From assembly GCF_001937665.1 (NCBI RefSeq), contig NZ_MSKL01000019.1, positions 37,856 to 101,855 of the forward strand: DNA of 64,000 nucleotides. The letters run 5' to 3'. The DNA is from Actinomyces oris. GTDB taxonomy: Bacteria; Actinomycetota; Actinomycetes; Actinomycetales; Actinomycetaceae. Below, piece by piece: positions 1 to 8,643 of this stretch. Within the stretch, counting starts at the first letter, position 1. Each line of letters opens with the position of its first letter. Under the pieces are notes generated by a model that did not search any database, was not told the DNA's origin, and worked only from the letters and a program-made list of their open reading frames with translations. Position numbers and translations under genes: made by a program.

Positions 1-711
1 CGCCCCCAGCAGGCAGCGCTCACCCAGCGCCACCCGCTGGCGCCCACCGCCCGAGAGCATTCCCATCGTGGAGGCACCGCCGCCGACGTCGGAGCCGTCA
101 CCGATGACAACCCCCTGGGAGATGCGGCCCTCAACCATGGAACGGCCCAGCGTCCCGGCGTTGTAGTTGACGAAGCCGGAGTGCATGACCGTGGTGCCCT
201 CGGACAGGTAGGCGCCCAGGCGCACGTTCGCGCCGTTGCCGATCCGCACGCCCGAGGGCAGCACGTAGTCGGTCATGCGGGGGAACTTGTCCACCGAGTG
301 CACCTGGACGGGGCGTCCCACGTCGGCGCGCAGGCGCATGCGGGTGGTCTCGAAGTCCTCAGCGCGGCAGGGGCCCGCGGAGGTCCACACCACGTTGGGC
401 AGGCGGGAGAAGATTCCGTCCAGGTTGACGGTGTTGGGCCGGGCCAGGCGGTGGGACAGTGCGTGCAGGCGCAGGTAGGCGCCGGCCACGGTCTGGGGGG
501 CGTCGTCGAGGTCGGCCCAGGTGCGCACCACGGTGGTGTGGACGCCGCGGGCCTCGTCGCGGCGTTCCATGGCACTCAGGGAGGCCAGGAGATCGGCGTG
601 CCCGTCCTCGGGCTCGTCACCGAGAACCGGGCGGGGGTACCACACGTCAAGGGTGTTGCCGTCGTCAGTCACGGTCGCCAGACCGAGACCCCATGCGCTA
701 CGAGTCGTCAT
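1..711 (-). CDS. dapD: 2,3,4,5-tetrahydropyridine-2,6-dicarboxylate N-succinyltransferase, partial (3' end off window)
   Basis: Lysine/diaminopimelate biosynthesis: succinylates tetrahydrodipicolinate in the cytoplasm, feeding DAP and lysine supply for the cell wall. Translating the minus strand from the ATG at 711 gives 237 residues with no stop before the window edge. The N-terminal part starts [14 protein letters not shown] and contains DVWYPRP. The C-terminal visible part is a left-handed beta-helix acyltransferase: [33 protein letters not shown], then [20 protein letters not shown] and [10 protein letters not shown]. This order matches the actinobacterial DapD subfamily, whose full length is somewhat over 300 residues, so roughly a quarter is missing. 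An AAGGTG ribosome-binding site precedes the start. It is divergent from the phosphatase gene at 772. Function is confident; only the truncation is a limit. Confidence 0.95.
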   Translation of the reverse strand, partial: MTTRSAWGLGLATVTDDGNTLDVWYPRPVLGDEPEDGHADLLASLSAMERRDEARGVHTTVVRTWADLDDAPQTVAGAYLRLHALSHRLARPNTVNLDGIFSRLPNVVWTSAGPCRAEDFETTRMRLRADVGRPVQVHSVDKFPRMTDYVLPSGVRIGNGANVRLGAYLSEGTTVMHSGFVNYNAGTLGRSMVEGRISQGVVIGDGSDVGGGASTMGMLSGGGRQRVALGERCLLGA

Positions 712-771
712 GGGAACACCTTACGGTCCCCGGTGGCTGACCGTTGCCGGCGGGCGTGCGAGAATCACCGC

Positions 772-1479
772 ATGGCGCGCACGACGATCCACCTCATGCG
801 GCACGGCGAGGTGCACAACCCCGAGGGCATCCTCTACGGCCGCCTGCCCGGGTACCACCTGTCGACCCTGGGCCACCAGATGGCCCAGCAGGTCGCCGAC
901 GTCCTGTCCGCCTCCGGGCACGACATCACCCGGGTCATCACCTCACCCCTGGAGCGGGCCCGGGAGACCGGCGCCCCCACTGCCGCAGCCTTCGGTCTGG
1001 CGCCGACGACGGACGCCCGACTCATCGAGGCCGGCAACTCCTTCGAGGGCGTGGCCGTCAACCGCAACCGCTGGGTCCTGGCCCACCCCACCTACTGGCC
1101 CAGCTACGTCAACCCGCTGCGCCCCTCCTGGGGCGAGCCCTACAAGGAGATCGTTGAACGGATGCGCGGCGCCGTCGTCTCCGCTCTCGACGTCGCCGAG
1201 GGGCACGAGGCGCTCCTCGTCTCCCACCAGCTGCCCGTCTGGTCGCTGCGCCTCTTCCTGGAGGGGCGCTCCCTGGCCCACGACCCGCGCCGCCGCCAGT
1301 GCGCCCTGGCCTCTCTGACCTCCCTGACCTTCGAGGACCGCACCCTGGTGGGGCTGGCCTACTGGGAACCGGCCGGCGACCTGCTGCGCCAGGCCCGCGA
1401 CATGGTTCCCGGCACCTCCTCCGCCCGCCCCGCCACCGGCAGCGTCAGCCGCGACAGGCACGCCGAGGCGGCGCGGTGA
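772..1479 (+). CDS. Histidine phosphatase (phosphoglycerate mutase-like) family protein
   Basis: A 235-residue cytoplasmic member of the histidine phosphatase superfamily. The N-terminus carries the catalytic LMRHGEV motif (His about residue 11), followed by SPLERARETG with a conserved arginine, and LLVSHQLPVWSLR with the second catalytic histidine. These features show phosphohydrolase or mutase chemistry, but the substrate cannot be read from sequence. The start at ATG 772 puts the RHG motif about ten residues in, as usual; a longer in-frame opening upstream runs antisense to dapD and was discounted. The stop overlaps the GTG start of the next gene (GTGA), so the two are probably translationally coupled. 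Related phosphatases in actinobacteria often sit near cytochrome c biogenesis genes, which are not adjacent here. Confidence 0.85.
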   Translation: MARTTIHLMRHGEVHNPEGILYGRLPGYHLSTLGHQMAQQVADVLSASGHDITRVITSPLERARETGAPTAAAFGLAPTTDARLIEAGNSFEGVAVNRNRWVLAHPTYWPSYVNPLRPSWGEPYKEIVERMRGAVVSALDVAEGHEALLVSHQLPVWSLRLFLEGRSLAHDPRRRQCALASLTSLTFEDRTLVGLAYWEPAGDLLRQARDMVPGTSSARPATGSVSRDRHAEAAR

Positions 1480-2246
1480 CCCAGCAGCCGCCCTCGCGCC
1501 CGGTCGGCGGCGAGGTCGTGCGCACCGGCCCGCCCGGTGAGGTCCTCCGCCCCGGCCGCGCCCGCCCCGCCCCACGCCGCCCCTGGACCGGGCAGGACTT
1601 CGTGTGGTGGCACACCGCCGCCGTCCTGACCGCCACCCGCCAGGGTCGGCGCCCCAACCCGGTCTCACCGACCATCGACCCCGTGCGCCCGGCCCTGGGG
1701 TCCGGTGAGGTCATGCTGGCCACCTGCGACGCCGAGCTGCTCCTGTGGCGGCGCGGGGACGCCACCTACAACCCCTCCCGAGGCTTCTTCCTGGCCGGAG
1801 GCCCCGTCGGCCTGGCCCTGACGGCCGCCTTCTTCGGTGGACAGGCCTATCTCAACCACCGGCGCCGACGCTCCGCCGAGGCCGACGCCGTCGAGAAGTG
1901 GCGCCACCTGGCCGGCGCCCGCCTGACCGTGTCCACCCACGGCATCTACCTGGGCACGGGGGAGGGCGTCATGCCCATCTCCTACGCCGACATCCAGGAG
2001 GTCCAGCTCACCGCCACCGGAGAGATCGTCATCGCCGCAGCCAACTCCTCCGGCTCGGTGCGGCTCAAGATCCGGGCCCAGTGGGCCGAGCTCGTCCTCA
2101 TCCTGTGGTCGGTGCGCTACATGCCCGAGCACCCCCAGCTCATCGGGCGAACCTGGATCCCCGGCGACTGGCTCATCCACGCCGCCGCCCACGGATACGA
2201 CGTCGACACCACCCCCTGGCCCCAGGCGCGCCCCGCCCTGCCCTGA
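1476..2246 (+). CDS. Hypothetical protein with one predicted membrane segment
   Basis: A 256-residue protein that I do not assign to a family. It begins at GTG 1476, overlapping the phosphatase stop by four bases. Residues 1-40 are rich in proline and arginine and look disordered. A tract near residues 78-95 (EVMLATCDAELLLWRRGD) is followed by a hydrophobic stretch at about 103-124 ending in AYLNHRRRRS. The C-terminal 130 residues include THGIYLGTGEGVMPISYADI and alternate beta-like segments, ending WLIHAAAHGYDV. The arrangement resembles small actinobacterial proteins with a single helix and a PH-like cytoplasmic beta domain; that is inference from pattern only. Coupling to the phosphatase suggests shared expression. 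Confidence 0.7.
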   Translation: MTQQPPSRPVGGEVVRTGPPGEVLRPGRARPAPRRPWTGQDFVWWHTAAVLTATRQGRRPNPVSPTIDPVRPALGSGEVMLATCDAELLLWRRGDATYNPSRGFFLAGGPVGLALTAAFFGGQAYLNHRRRRSAEADAVEKWRHLAGARLTVSTHGIYLGTGEGVMPISYADIQEVQLTATGEIVIAAANSSGSVRLKIRAQWAELVLILWSVRYMPEHPQLIGRTWIPGDWLIHAAAHGYDVDTTPWPQARPALP

Positions 2247-2281
2247 GGGCGCAGCGACACGGCCGGCCGGCGCGTCCCCGG

Positions 2282-2716
2282 TCAGTGCTGGTCGGTCCCG
2301 GACCGGTCGGTCTCGCCGGCGTCAGGACCCTCGTCAGTCCCGTCATTGCTGCCGTCGTGACCGCCGGCCGGCTCCTGCGGGTGGTGCTTGCGACGGCGGA
2401 TGTCCTGCTCCAGGCCCCTGAGGAACTCCGGGTCGTCGTCGGGCGCCGTGGGCCGGGCGCGCTGCGGGCGACGGAAGCTCGTGCCCTCCCGGGAGGACCA
2501 CACGGTGGGCTCGACGTAACCGCCGCGCTCCTCGGCGGCCTTGACCCGCGAGACGATGATCCAGGCGATCGGGCCGATGGTCGGGAACAGGACGACCAGG
2601 GTGATCCACAGGTACTTCGGCATCCTGGCCGGCATGCCCTCATCCGGCGTGCGTGCGCAGTCCAGCAGGGCGTACAGCGTCAGAGCGAACACCAGGACGA
2701 TGAGGACGATACGCAT
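2282..2716 (-). CDS. PLDc_N domain membrane protein
   Basis: A 144-residue protein with two N-terminal transmembrane helices (about 1-20 and 34-55) separated by a short loop (ALLDCARTPDEGMPARMPKY), then a charged cytoplasmic tail. The second helix, with FPTIGPIAWIIVSR, is typical of the PLDc_N (phospholipase D-nuclease N-terminal) domain found alone in many actinobacterial membrane proteins. These stand-alone proteins have no catalytic HKD motif and no known enzymatic role; none is present here. The acidic tail after residue 90 looks disordered. The gene is convergent with the preceding gene and divergent from menE. Start ATG 2716 opens directly into the first helix. Confidence 0.8.
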   Translation of the reverse strand: MRIVLIVLVFALTLYALLDCARTPDEGMPARMPKYLWITLVVLFPTIGPIAWIIVSRVKAAEERGGYVEPTVWSSREGTSFRRPQRARPTAPDDDPEFLRGLEQDIRRRKHHPQEPAGGHDGSNDGTDEGPDAGETDRSGTDQH

Positions 2717-2825
2717 GGGCCAACCCTAACCGAGCCGGACGGTCCCGCAGACCCCTCACCTGCCCGGACCCTCCCGTCCACGCCGGCTCGTCCCCATCCG
2801 GCCGGGGCCGTGGCACGATCATGCC

Positions 2826-4181
2826 GTGCCCGCCCCGCCCGCCCTCCGCCTCCTGACCGGCGGAACCGCCCCCGACGACGTCGCCGCCCTGCGCACCGCC
2901 CTCGCCGAGCGCCTGGCCCTGCGCGGCCTGCTCGCCAGCCGCGATGGCCGCCCAGCGTCCACCGCCGTGGACGGAGCCGACCGGACGGACGCGCCTCCTC
3001 CGCCGCTCGTACCCATCGGTCCCGAGGAGGACCCCTCCCAGGTCCGCGCCGACCTGACCCGCCGCATCACCCGCATCCCTGCGCGCACCGACCTCATCCT
3101 GCGCACCTCCGGCTCCACCACCGGCACCGGCAGGCTCATCGCCATGAGCGCCGCCGCCCTGGTGGCCTCCGCCCGCGCCACCCACGCGCGCCTCGGCGGC
3201 CCGGGAACCTGGCTCCTGCCCCTGCCCGCCCACCACGTCGCCGGCCTGCAGATCCTCATCCGCTCCCTGGAGGCCGGAACCGAGCCCGTCGTGGTCGACA
3301 CGAGCGCAGGATTCAGCCCGACGGCGCTCGCGGACGCCCTGAGCTCGGCGCACCCGCTCACCGGTCCGGCCGCCTCCCGGCTCTATGTCTCCCTGGTCCC
3401 CACCCAGCTGGTGCGCATCCTGCAGGACCCGGCGGCCGGCCGGGCCCTGTCCACGGTCGACGCCGTCCTCCTGGGCGGTGCCGCCGCCGACCCCGGGCTG
3501 CTGGCCCGGGCTCGAAGCTCCGGCATCACCGTGGTCACCACCTACGGCATGAGCGAGACCGGCGGCGGCTGCGTCTACGACGGCCGTCCCCTGGAGGGGG
3601 TCGAGATCGCCATCCAGGAGCCCGATGCCGAGGGCGCCGGCCGCATCCTCATCTCCGGTCCGGTCCTGGCCGAGGACTACCTCCAACCCCCCGGCCGCAC
3701 GCCCGACGACGCAGGCGAGGGCTTTCACCGCAGCGGCGGCAAACGCGTCCTGGCCACCTCCGACCGCGGCCGACTGCACCCCGACGGGCGCCTGGAGGTC
3801 CTGGGACGCCTGGACGACGTCATCATCACCGGGGGCGTCAAAGTCGAGCCCCGCCACGTGGAGGAGGCCCTCGCCGGCATCGAGGGCGTTGCCGAGGCCT
3901 GCGTCGTCGGCCTGCCCGACGAGCAGTGGGGAAGCCGCGTGGTCGCCGCCGTCGCGCTCGAGCCGAGTGGGCACCGGGACCGCTCGCACCGGTGGGACGG
4001 CGCCGCCCTGCGCGAGGCGGTCCGCGCCCGGCTGGACGGTGCGCACGCCCCCAAACGGGTTGTTGTCCTGGAGGCCCTGCCGCTGCGCCCCAGTGGGAAG
4101 GTCGACCGGCGCGAGGTCGCCCGACGCCTCGCCGCAGCCACGACAGACGTGACGGCGGGGCCTCCTACGCCAGGGCCCTGA
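2826..4181 (+). CDS. menE: o-succinylbenzoate--CoA ligase
   Basis: Menaquinone biosynthesis: activates o-succinylbenzoate to its CoA thioester with ATP, supplying MenB. The 451-residue protein starts at GTG 2826 and shows the ANL adenylating fold: P-loop LRTSGSTTGTGR (about residue 98), LPLPAHHVAGLQ, TYGMSETGGGCVYDG (A5), SDRGRLHPDGRLEVLGRLDD (A7/A8), and the C-terminal catalytic lysine in LRPSGKVDRREV. The compact length and lack of a long N-terminal fatty-acid-type extension fit MenE rather than a general acyl-CoA synthetase. Other men genes are scattered through this window (menA, B, C, D, F, G, J). Its 3' end overlaps the convergent kinase gene by 17 bases. Confidence 0.9.
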   Translation: MPAPPALRLLTGGTAPDDVAALRTALAERLALRGLLASRDGRPASTAVDGADRTDAPPPPLVPIGPEEDPSQVRADLTRRITRIPARTDLILRTSGSTTGTGRLIAMSAAALVASARATHARLGGPGTWLLPLPAHHVAGLQILIRSLEAGTEPVVVDTSAGFSPTALADALSSAHPLTGPAASRLYVSLVPTQLVRILQDPAAGRALSTVDAVLLGGAAADPGLLARARSSGITVVTTYGMSETGGGCVYDGRPLEGVEIAIQEPDAEGAGRILISGPVLAEDYLQPPGRTPDDAGEGFHRSGGKRVLATSDRGRLHPDGRLEVLGRLDDVIITGGVKVEPRHVEEALAGIEGVAEACVVGLPDEQWGSRVVAAVALEPSGHRDRSHRWDGAALREAVRARLDGAHAPKRVVVLEALPLRPSGKVDRREVARRLAAATTDVTAGPPTPGP

Positions 4182-5097
4182 TCTCCGCCTCACTCGGGCA
4201 GGTGGCCGGACCGAAGCGCGTCGTGGTCAAGGCGCCGGCCACATTCGCCCAGCGCAGCGCCGTCGTCAGATCGACGCCCCGGGCCAGGGCCGCGGCCAGG
4301 ACACCGGAGTGCGCGTCCCCGGCCCCATTGGTGTCCACCGGTGTCACCGGGATGCTCGGGGTGTGGCGTGCCCGACCCCCATCGGAGAACCAGGATCCCT
4401 GCGCCCCGGCCCGCACTAGGACGATGCCGAGCCTGGACGCCAGCGTCTCGCAGACAGCACCGTGGTCGCCGATCTCCGCCCGCAGCCCCAGGCGGCCGGC
4501 GAGCAGCCCGGCCTCACGCTCGTTGAGGGACCAGATGGGCGCCAGTCCACCGATGCGCTCCAACGCGCTCATGGGGACCGAACCGACCATGGGGGAGACG
4601 TCGAACAGTGCCGTGCACCCCGCCCGGGCCTCGATCAACCTCCCGGCCAGCCGCTCCAGCGCCGTCCTGGAGGCATCATCGGCCAGGGAGTAGCCGGAGA
4701 GGTAGACGATGTCGTCGTCGCTCACCTCCAGGTGGTCGAAGGCATCCGCCGGGCCACGAGTCTCGGCCCCGCAGGTGGAGATGAAGGTGCGCTCGGCTCT
4801 CGCATCGGTCATGGCCACGCAGTAGCCCTGGTCGCCGGGTGCGACCGGGCCGACATGGTCCACCCCGATCGTCTCCAAGGCCTCGCGGGCTGCCTCGGCG
4901 AAGGGCCCCTCACCCAGTGGTCCGGCGTACAGGGTCTCGACACCCAGCCTGCGGGCGGCGGCCAGCACGTTGAAGCCACCGCCGACGGCCATGGAGGACT
5001 CGTCGGCGAACACGTCGCCACCGGGCTCGGGAATCGCCTCGACGCGCAAGGTGAGGTCGATGACGACCTGGCCGGTGTGAATGACCCGTCCCATCAT
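4165..5097 (-). CDS. PfkB-family carbohydrate/nucleoside kinase
   Basis: A 310-residue ribokinase-fold kinase. Evidence: N-terminal substrate region with AVGGGFNVLAAARRLG, a central WSLNEREAGLL, and the C-terminal PfkB signature DTNGAGDAHSG containing the catalytic aspartate of the GAGD anion hole. The family phosphorylates sugars or nucleosides with ATP in the cytoplasm; the substrate is not evident. It overlaps the upstream ADP-ribosylglycohydrolase by ATGA (5094-5097), so the pair is co-translated. The same pairing occurs in the E. coli yegU-yegV locus, where a nucleoside transporter is also present; none is seen next to it here. A role in salvage of a ribosyl compound released by its partner is inference. 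Confidence 0.85.
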   Translation of the reverse strand: MMGRVIHTGQVVIDLTLRVEAIPEPGGDVFADESSMAVGGGFNVLAAARRLGVETLYAGPLGEGPFAEAAREALETIGVDHVGPVAPGDQGYCVAMTDARAERTFISTCGAETRGPADAFDHLEVSDDDIVYLSGYSLADDASRTALERLAGRLIEARAGCTALFDVSPMVGSVPMSALERIGGLAPIWSLNEREAGLLAGRLGLRAEIGDHGAVCETLASRLGIVLVRAGAQGSWFSDGGRARHTPSIPVTPVDTNGAGDAHSGVLAAALARGVDLTTALRWANVAGALTTTRFGPATCPSEAEIRALA

Positions 5098-6251
5098 GGC
5101 CGCCTCTGCTCCGGAGCGGCCTTCCGGGAGCGCCCGATGCCACCACGGAGCGTCAGCAGCGCCTCGCAGACCGGGGCGAGCCTCAGGCTGGAGCGCGCCA
5201 GTACCTGACGGACCGGCTCGGTGGGAAGAAGACGGGGTGAGCTCGCCCCCAGGACCGCGCCGGCCATCGCGGCAATGGTGTCGGTATCTCCCCCGAGCTC
5301 AGCGGCGAAGCACAGACCATCCAGGGGCTGCTGCGCGAACTCCCGCACAATCACCAGAGCGCAGGGGACCGACTCCGCCGACTCCACCGACGTTCCGACG
5401 TAGGTGCGCAGATGCTCGGCCAGGGCGTCCCCGTGCAGGTCGCGACTCGTCGCCAGGGCCAGGCGAGTGCGGGCGGCGACAGAGGCCTTCTCCGTCCAGT
5501 GACCCTCCCCGGGGTGGGCGGCCACGAAGTCCAGCGCCGCCTCCAGCGCACCCGCCGCGTCGACGCCGTCGATGGCCGCGCTGACCGCTGCGGCCAGGAG
5601 CCCAGCGGCCTCGAAGCCCTGCCGGGTGTCGTGGGTGACCAGGCAGGACTCGTGAACGGCCTGGGCCAGCGCGTCGCCGTCGGTGCTCAGGGAGAAGGCG
5701 ATGCCCACCGGAGCCACCCGCATCGCGGCGCCGTTGGTGGTGCCCTCCCTGCCGGTGCAGTGCGGGTCGGCCCCGGCGCGCACCCGCTCCAGAGCGAGCT
5801 TGGTGGAGGGGCCCAGCAGGTCCAGGGAACCGCGGGCGCGCATGTCATCCTCCCAGCTCAGGAGGGCAGCGGCGAGCTGGTGGGGGTCGATGCGGCCGCC
5901 ACCTTCGGTGAGGAGTCCGGCCAGGATGAGAGCCTGCTCGGTGTCATCCGTGACGCTGCCCGCAGGCATTGAGGGGGCGATGGGCTGCTCGGCGACGGCG
6001 TCGCGCAGCCCGGTGATCGCGCCGTAGCACCGGCGGATCTGTGTCGGGCTCATGGACTGGGTGGGCATCCCCAATGCATCGCCGAGGGCCAGCCCGGTCA
6101 GCGCTCCCAGGGCGCGTTCGCCCACCGAGGGCTCAGACGCGGCAGGCTCAGACCCGGGTGAAGGAGTACGAGGACGGGGATCGGGGTGTCTCACGGAGGT
6201 CCTTCTGGCGATCAGGGTGCCGGCTGCATCACCGGTCGAGGTGTGGCTCAT
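5094..6251 (-). CDS. ADP-ribosylglycohydrolase family protein
   Basis: A 385-residue protein of the ADP-ribosylglycohydrolase (DraG/ARH) family. It removes ADP-ribose or a related ribosyl group from a protein or small-molecule acceptor, using two magnesium ions. Family motifs are intact: GLALGDALGMPTQ near residue 55, SVTDDTEQAL (first metal-binding acidic cluster), and ELGGDTDTIAAMAGAVLGA near the C-terminus (second cluster). The first 40 residues are proline and serine rich and poorly conserved, so the true start could be downstream near residue 40. It is the first gene of a two-gene unit with the PfkB kinase and is divergent from menA. The E. coli homologue pair is yegU/yegV. The substrate is unknown. 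Confidence 0.87.
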   Translation of the reverse strand: MSHTSTGDAAGTLIARRTSVRHPDPRPRTPSPGSEPAASEPSVGERALGALTGLALGDALGMPTQSMSPTQIRRCYGAITGLRDAVAEQPIAPSMPAGSVTDDTEQALILAGLLTEGGGRIDPHQLAAALLSWEDDMRARGSLDLLGPSTKLALERVRAGADPHCTGREGTTNGAAMRVAPVGIAFSLSTDGDALAQAVHESCLVTHDTRQGFEAAGLLAAAVSAAIDGVDAAGALEAALDFVAAHPGEGHWTEKASVAARTRLALATSRDLHGDALAEHLRTYVGTSVESAESVPCALVIVREFAQQPLDGLCFAAELGGDTDTIAAMAGAVLGASSPRLLPTEPVRQVLARSSLRLAPVCEALLTLRGGIGRSRKAAPEQRRP

Positions 6252-6282
6252 GCGCTCGCACCGGTGAGGGCCACGGCGCTGG

Positions 6283-6305
6283 TAGGGTCACTGCCGCCTA
6301 CCCTA
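6283..6305 (+). promoter_or_regulatory. Inverted repeat / possible -10 in menA leader
   Basis: TAGGGT (6283-6288) and ACCCTA (6300-6305) form a six-base inverted repeat 18 bases before the menA GTG, just ahead of the GGAGG ribosome-binding site at 6313-6317. TAGGGT also resembles an actinobacterial -10 hexamer. Whether it acts as a promoter element, a leader hairpin or neither cannot be decided from sequence. Confidence 0.3.
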
Positions 6306-6322
6306 GAGGATCGGAGGAAGCC

Positions 6323-7303
6323 GTGAGCGGCGAGAACGGCGAACACGCGCAGGACAGCGGCCCCCGCGCCACCAGCTGGGGGGAGGTGGTACGTCTGCGC
6401 ACCCTGCCGGCCGCTGTCGCCCCCGTCATCCTGGGTGCCGGGGCGGCCGCCGCGGTGGGGGAGCTCTCAGTGCTGCGGAGCCTGCTGGCCGCGGGCGTGG
6501 CCCTGGCGCTGCAGATCGGCTGCAACCTGGCCAATGACTACTCCGACGGCGTGCGCGGCACCGACGACGATCGCACCGGGCCGCCGCGACTGACCGCCTC
6601 CGGGCAGGTCGCCCCGGGCGCCGTCAAGCTCGCCGCCTTCGGCTGCTTCGGGATCGGAGGTCTCCTGGGCCTGGGTCTGGTGGTGCTGACCGGCCAGTGG
6701 TGGCTGCTGGTCATCGGGGCCGCGGCGATCGCGGCCGCCTGGTTCTACACCGGCGGCTCCCACCCCTACGGCTACGCCGGCCTGGGGGAGGTCTTCGTCT
6801 TCGTCTTCTTCGGCCTGGTGGCCACGGTGGGAACCGCCTATGTCCAGGCCGGCACGGTGCCGGGGTGGCTGTGGCCCTCGGCCTGCGGGATCGGCCTACT
6901 CGCCTGCTCCCTGCTCATGGTCAACAACTTGCGCGACATCGACACCGATCCCGCCCACGGCAAGATGACCCTGGCGGTCCGTCTGGGGGAGGGGGGCGCT
7001 CGGCGCGCCTTCTCAGTCATGCTCTACCTGCCTCTCCTGCTGGGGGCCGTCGCCCTGGTGTGGGCGCGTGAGACCGGATCAGCCAGTCCCGTCGACGGCG
7101 GGGGCCACATCAGCCCGCTGCTGACCCTGGTCATCGCGCTGGCGGCGCCGCTCCTGCTCCTGCCGCTGGTCCGACGGGCCACCGCGCCTGTGCGTGCCGG
7201 CGCCCGGGGACGCGATCTCATCGCCTCCCTGCGTGACGCCGGCCTGCTGGAGCTGGCCTACGGCGTCGTCTTCGCCGCCGCCACTGTCATCATCACCCTG
7301 TGA
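6323..7303 (+). CDS. menA: 1,4-dihydroxy-2-naphthoate polyprenyltransferase
   Basis: Integral membrane UbiA-family prenyltransferase that attaches the polyprenyl chain to 1,4-dihydroxy-2-naphthoate, giving demethylmenaquinone. The 326-residue protein starts at GTG 6323 behind a clear GGAGG site. It shows the first aspartate-rich motif CNLANDYSDGVRGTDDDR (about residue 72), YTGGSHPYGYAGLGEVFVFV, and the second motif NNLRDIDTDPAHGKMTLAVR, with eight to nine hydrophobic segments. Length and motifs match MenA. The lipid substrate probably comes from the polyprenyl diphosphate synthase at 59094, and the product goes to MenG at 39798. Upstream in-frame sequence runs antisense to the divergent hydrolase gene and was excluded. 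Confidence 0.95.
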   Translation: MSGENGEHAQDSGPRATSWGEVVRLRTLPAAVAPVILGAGAAAAVGELSVLRSLLAAGVALALQIGCNLANDYSDGVRGTDDDRTGPPRLTASGQVAPGAVKLAAFGCFGIGGLLGLGLVVLTGQWWLLVIGAAAIAAAWFYTGGSHPYGYAGLGEVFVFVFFGLVATVGTAYVQAGTVPGWLWPSACGIGLLACSLLMVNNLRDIDTDPAHGKMTLAVRLGEGGARRAFSVMLYLPLLLGAVALVWARETGSASPVDGGGHISPLLTLVIALAAPLLLLPLVRRATAPVRAGARGRDLIASLRDAGLLELAYGVVFAAATVIITL

Positions 7304-7330
7304 GCCCGGGCTCGGGAGAGCGTCAATCTC

Positions 7331-8104
7331 ATGCGGGGAGATCTCAGGGCGTCAACGAAGTACATCGACTGGGCGCTGGTTCCATCCCGCTGGATTGAGC
7401 GGCGATTCCTCATCTTCACGGCACTGCGCAGCCCGGGGTACATCCTGCTGCATCTCGTTGCTGGCCTGCCTCTGGCGGCTATCGTGGGAATCACTGTTGG
7501 GGTGCTTCTGGAGCTGGTGGGAGTGCCTGAGGTGAACGGGGCGTGGGCCTTTGTGCTGGGGGCCCTGCTCGTGGCCTCTCTCATGGGGTACCGGCTGCTG
7601 AGCTTCACCGTGTTCAACACCTCGGGCGTGCACATCTTCCGGTTCATCGGATGCTGGTGGTGGCGCAAGGACATCCCGTGGGTGGCCTTTCGCGAAACGG
7701 CGCGTGTGGACCTCCAGGAGGCGCCCTATGACATCCACGGCTTCACACCTCCCGATACCCACAATCTGGCGCTGCATCTGACGACCATGGAGCAGTGGGC
7801 AGGGTTCGTCGGGGCCTGGGCGGCACAGGGGGATCGCTCTGATCCGGTGGCGGGACTTCCTCCGAGGGACCGCATGGCGCTGGTCAAGGCATTCGATAAG
7901 CAGGGCACGTTCTGGAAGCTGGACAGTACTTCGACGATCGTCCCCGGATTCGTACGCCTGTCTCGACCTGACGACCGGCGTCAGGGGGCTCAGGAGCGCA
8001 TCGCCCGCGACTGGCGCGCCCTCATCGAGTGGGCGGAGCAGAAGCAGTACCTGCCCAGACGGCTCTACCCCTTCGAGTCCTACCCGGGCTTTCTTCCCTG
8101 GTAG
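7331..8104 (+). CDS. Hypothetical membrane protein
   Basis: A 257-residue protein I cannot place in a family. The N-terminus has YIDWALVPSRWIERRFLIFT, followed by two hydrophobic segments at about residues 36-63 and 70-93, then a tryptophan-rich step (IGCWWWRKDIPWVAF) and a soluble C-terminal domain of about 150 residues ending in SYPGFLPW. Base composition is slightly less GC-biased than its neighbours. It lies 27 bases after menA on the same strand and may be cotranscribed, but nothing ties it to quinone synthesis. The pattern of two helices then a soluble domain suggests a cytoplasmic sensor or PH-like domain; this is speculation. Confidence 0.6.
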   Translation: MRGDLRASTKYIDWALVPSRWIERRFLIFTALRSPGYILLHLVAGLPLAAIVGITVGVLLELVGVPEVNGAWAFVLGALLVASLMGYRLLSFTVFNTSGVHIFRFIGCWWWRKDIPWVAFRETARVDLQEAPYDIHGFTPPDTHNLALHLTTMEQWAGFVGAWAAQGDRSDPVAGLPPRDRMALVKAFDKQGTFWKLDSTSTIVPGFVRLSRPDDRRQGAQERIARDWRALIEWAEQKQYLPRRLYPFESYPGFLPW

Positions 8105-8643
8105 CCCGAAGCTCCAGACTCGCCTGCGGGCTAAGCAGTCGGAGTCGGCGTTCGCCCCGCGATTGGTACTGCATCAGTGTGGGCAGAGGGGGAGAGGTCT
8201 GGAGGGCCGCTGGTGTCCATGGTGCTGACATCACCCCCCTCATCGGCGTTGCACGCCGAGGAGGAATCCCGTAATTCCAACGATTCTTGGGGAGGGCTTT
8301 CGCGGTGGGCTCGTTGATGTCAGCGCTGTGGACACTGAGCCGTGGGACTGAACGACTCTGCGGGGTCTAGGTGGCGGGGTCGGGCTCCCTTACCCGCGCT
8401 GGCCGAGCCTTCCTCTGCCTGTCCCCTTTCGGCTCCTGCGCAGGAGCCTGGACGCCATGGTTCGACGTCGGCCCCGGCCTACTCCACGAGGATGGGGGTG
8501 CACTGGCCGAAGTTTGTGCGTACTGCACGAGCCCCCGCCCCTGGTGGAGTACACCCGAGGCTCACGCAGTAGCCCCCGGCCCTCGTGGAGTACTGGCGGA
8601 CGCCGACCGCCGCACCGATGGAGACGCACCAAGCCCTGAGGAC
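8105..8643. other. Intergenic gap between convergent genes, 539 bases, repeat-bearing
   Basis: No convincing gene on either strand. The first bases hold an imperfect hairpin (TAGCCCG 8102-8108 with CGGGCTA 8127-8133) overlapping the stop of the upstream gene, a weak terminator candidate. Direct and inverted repeats at 8480-8593 are listed separately. Open frames here lack coding bias and start signals. Confidence 0.6.
8480..8593. repeat. Intergenic element with two direct repeats and an inverted arm
   Basis: Two 23-base direct copies at 8530-8552 and 8571-8593 agree at 21 of 23 positions; both begin AGCCCCCG and end GTGGAGTAC. A 12-base inverted copy, TACTCCACGAGG at 8480-8491, is the exact complement of 8581-8592. 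The bases between include GTGCA/TGCAC arms around 8499-8527. The element sits between two convergent genes, so it may be a transcription-termination or REP-like dispersed element. Its genome-wide copy number is unknown. Confidence 0.55.

Noticed and set aside
1745..4693. 982-codon plus-strand open frame
   Set aside because: Runs in the wrong frame through known genes (menE and others); Arg/Pro/Ala-rich shadow typical of high-GC DNA.
8105..8643. Possible tRNA or small RNA gene
   Set aside because: No cloverleaf arms or conserved T-loop; hairpins fit terminator or repeat structure better.
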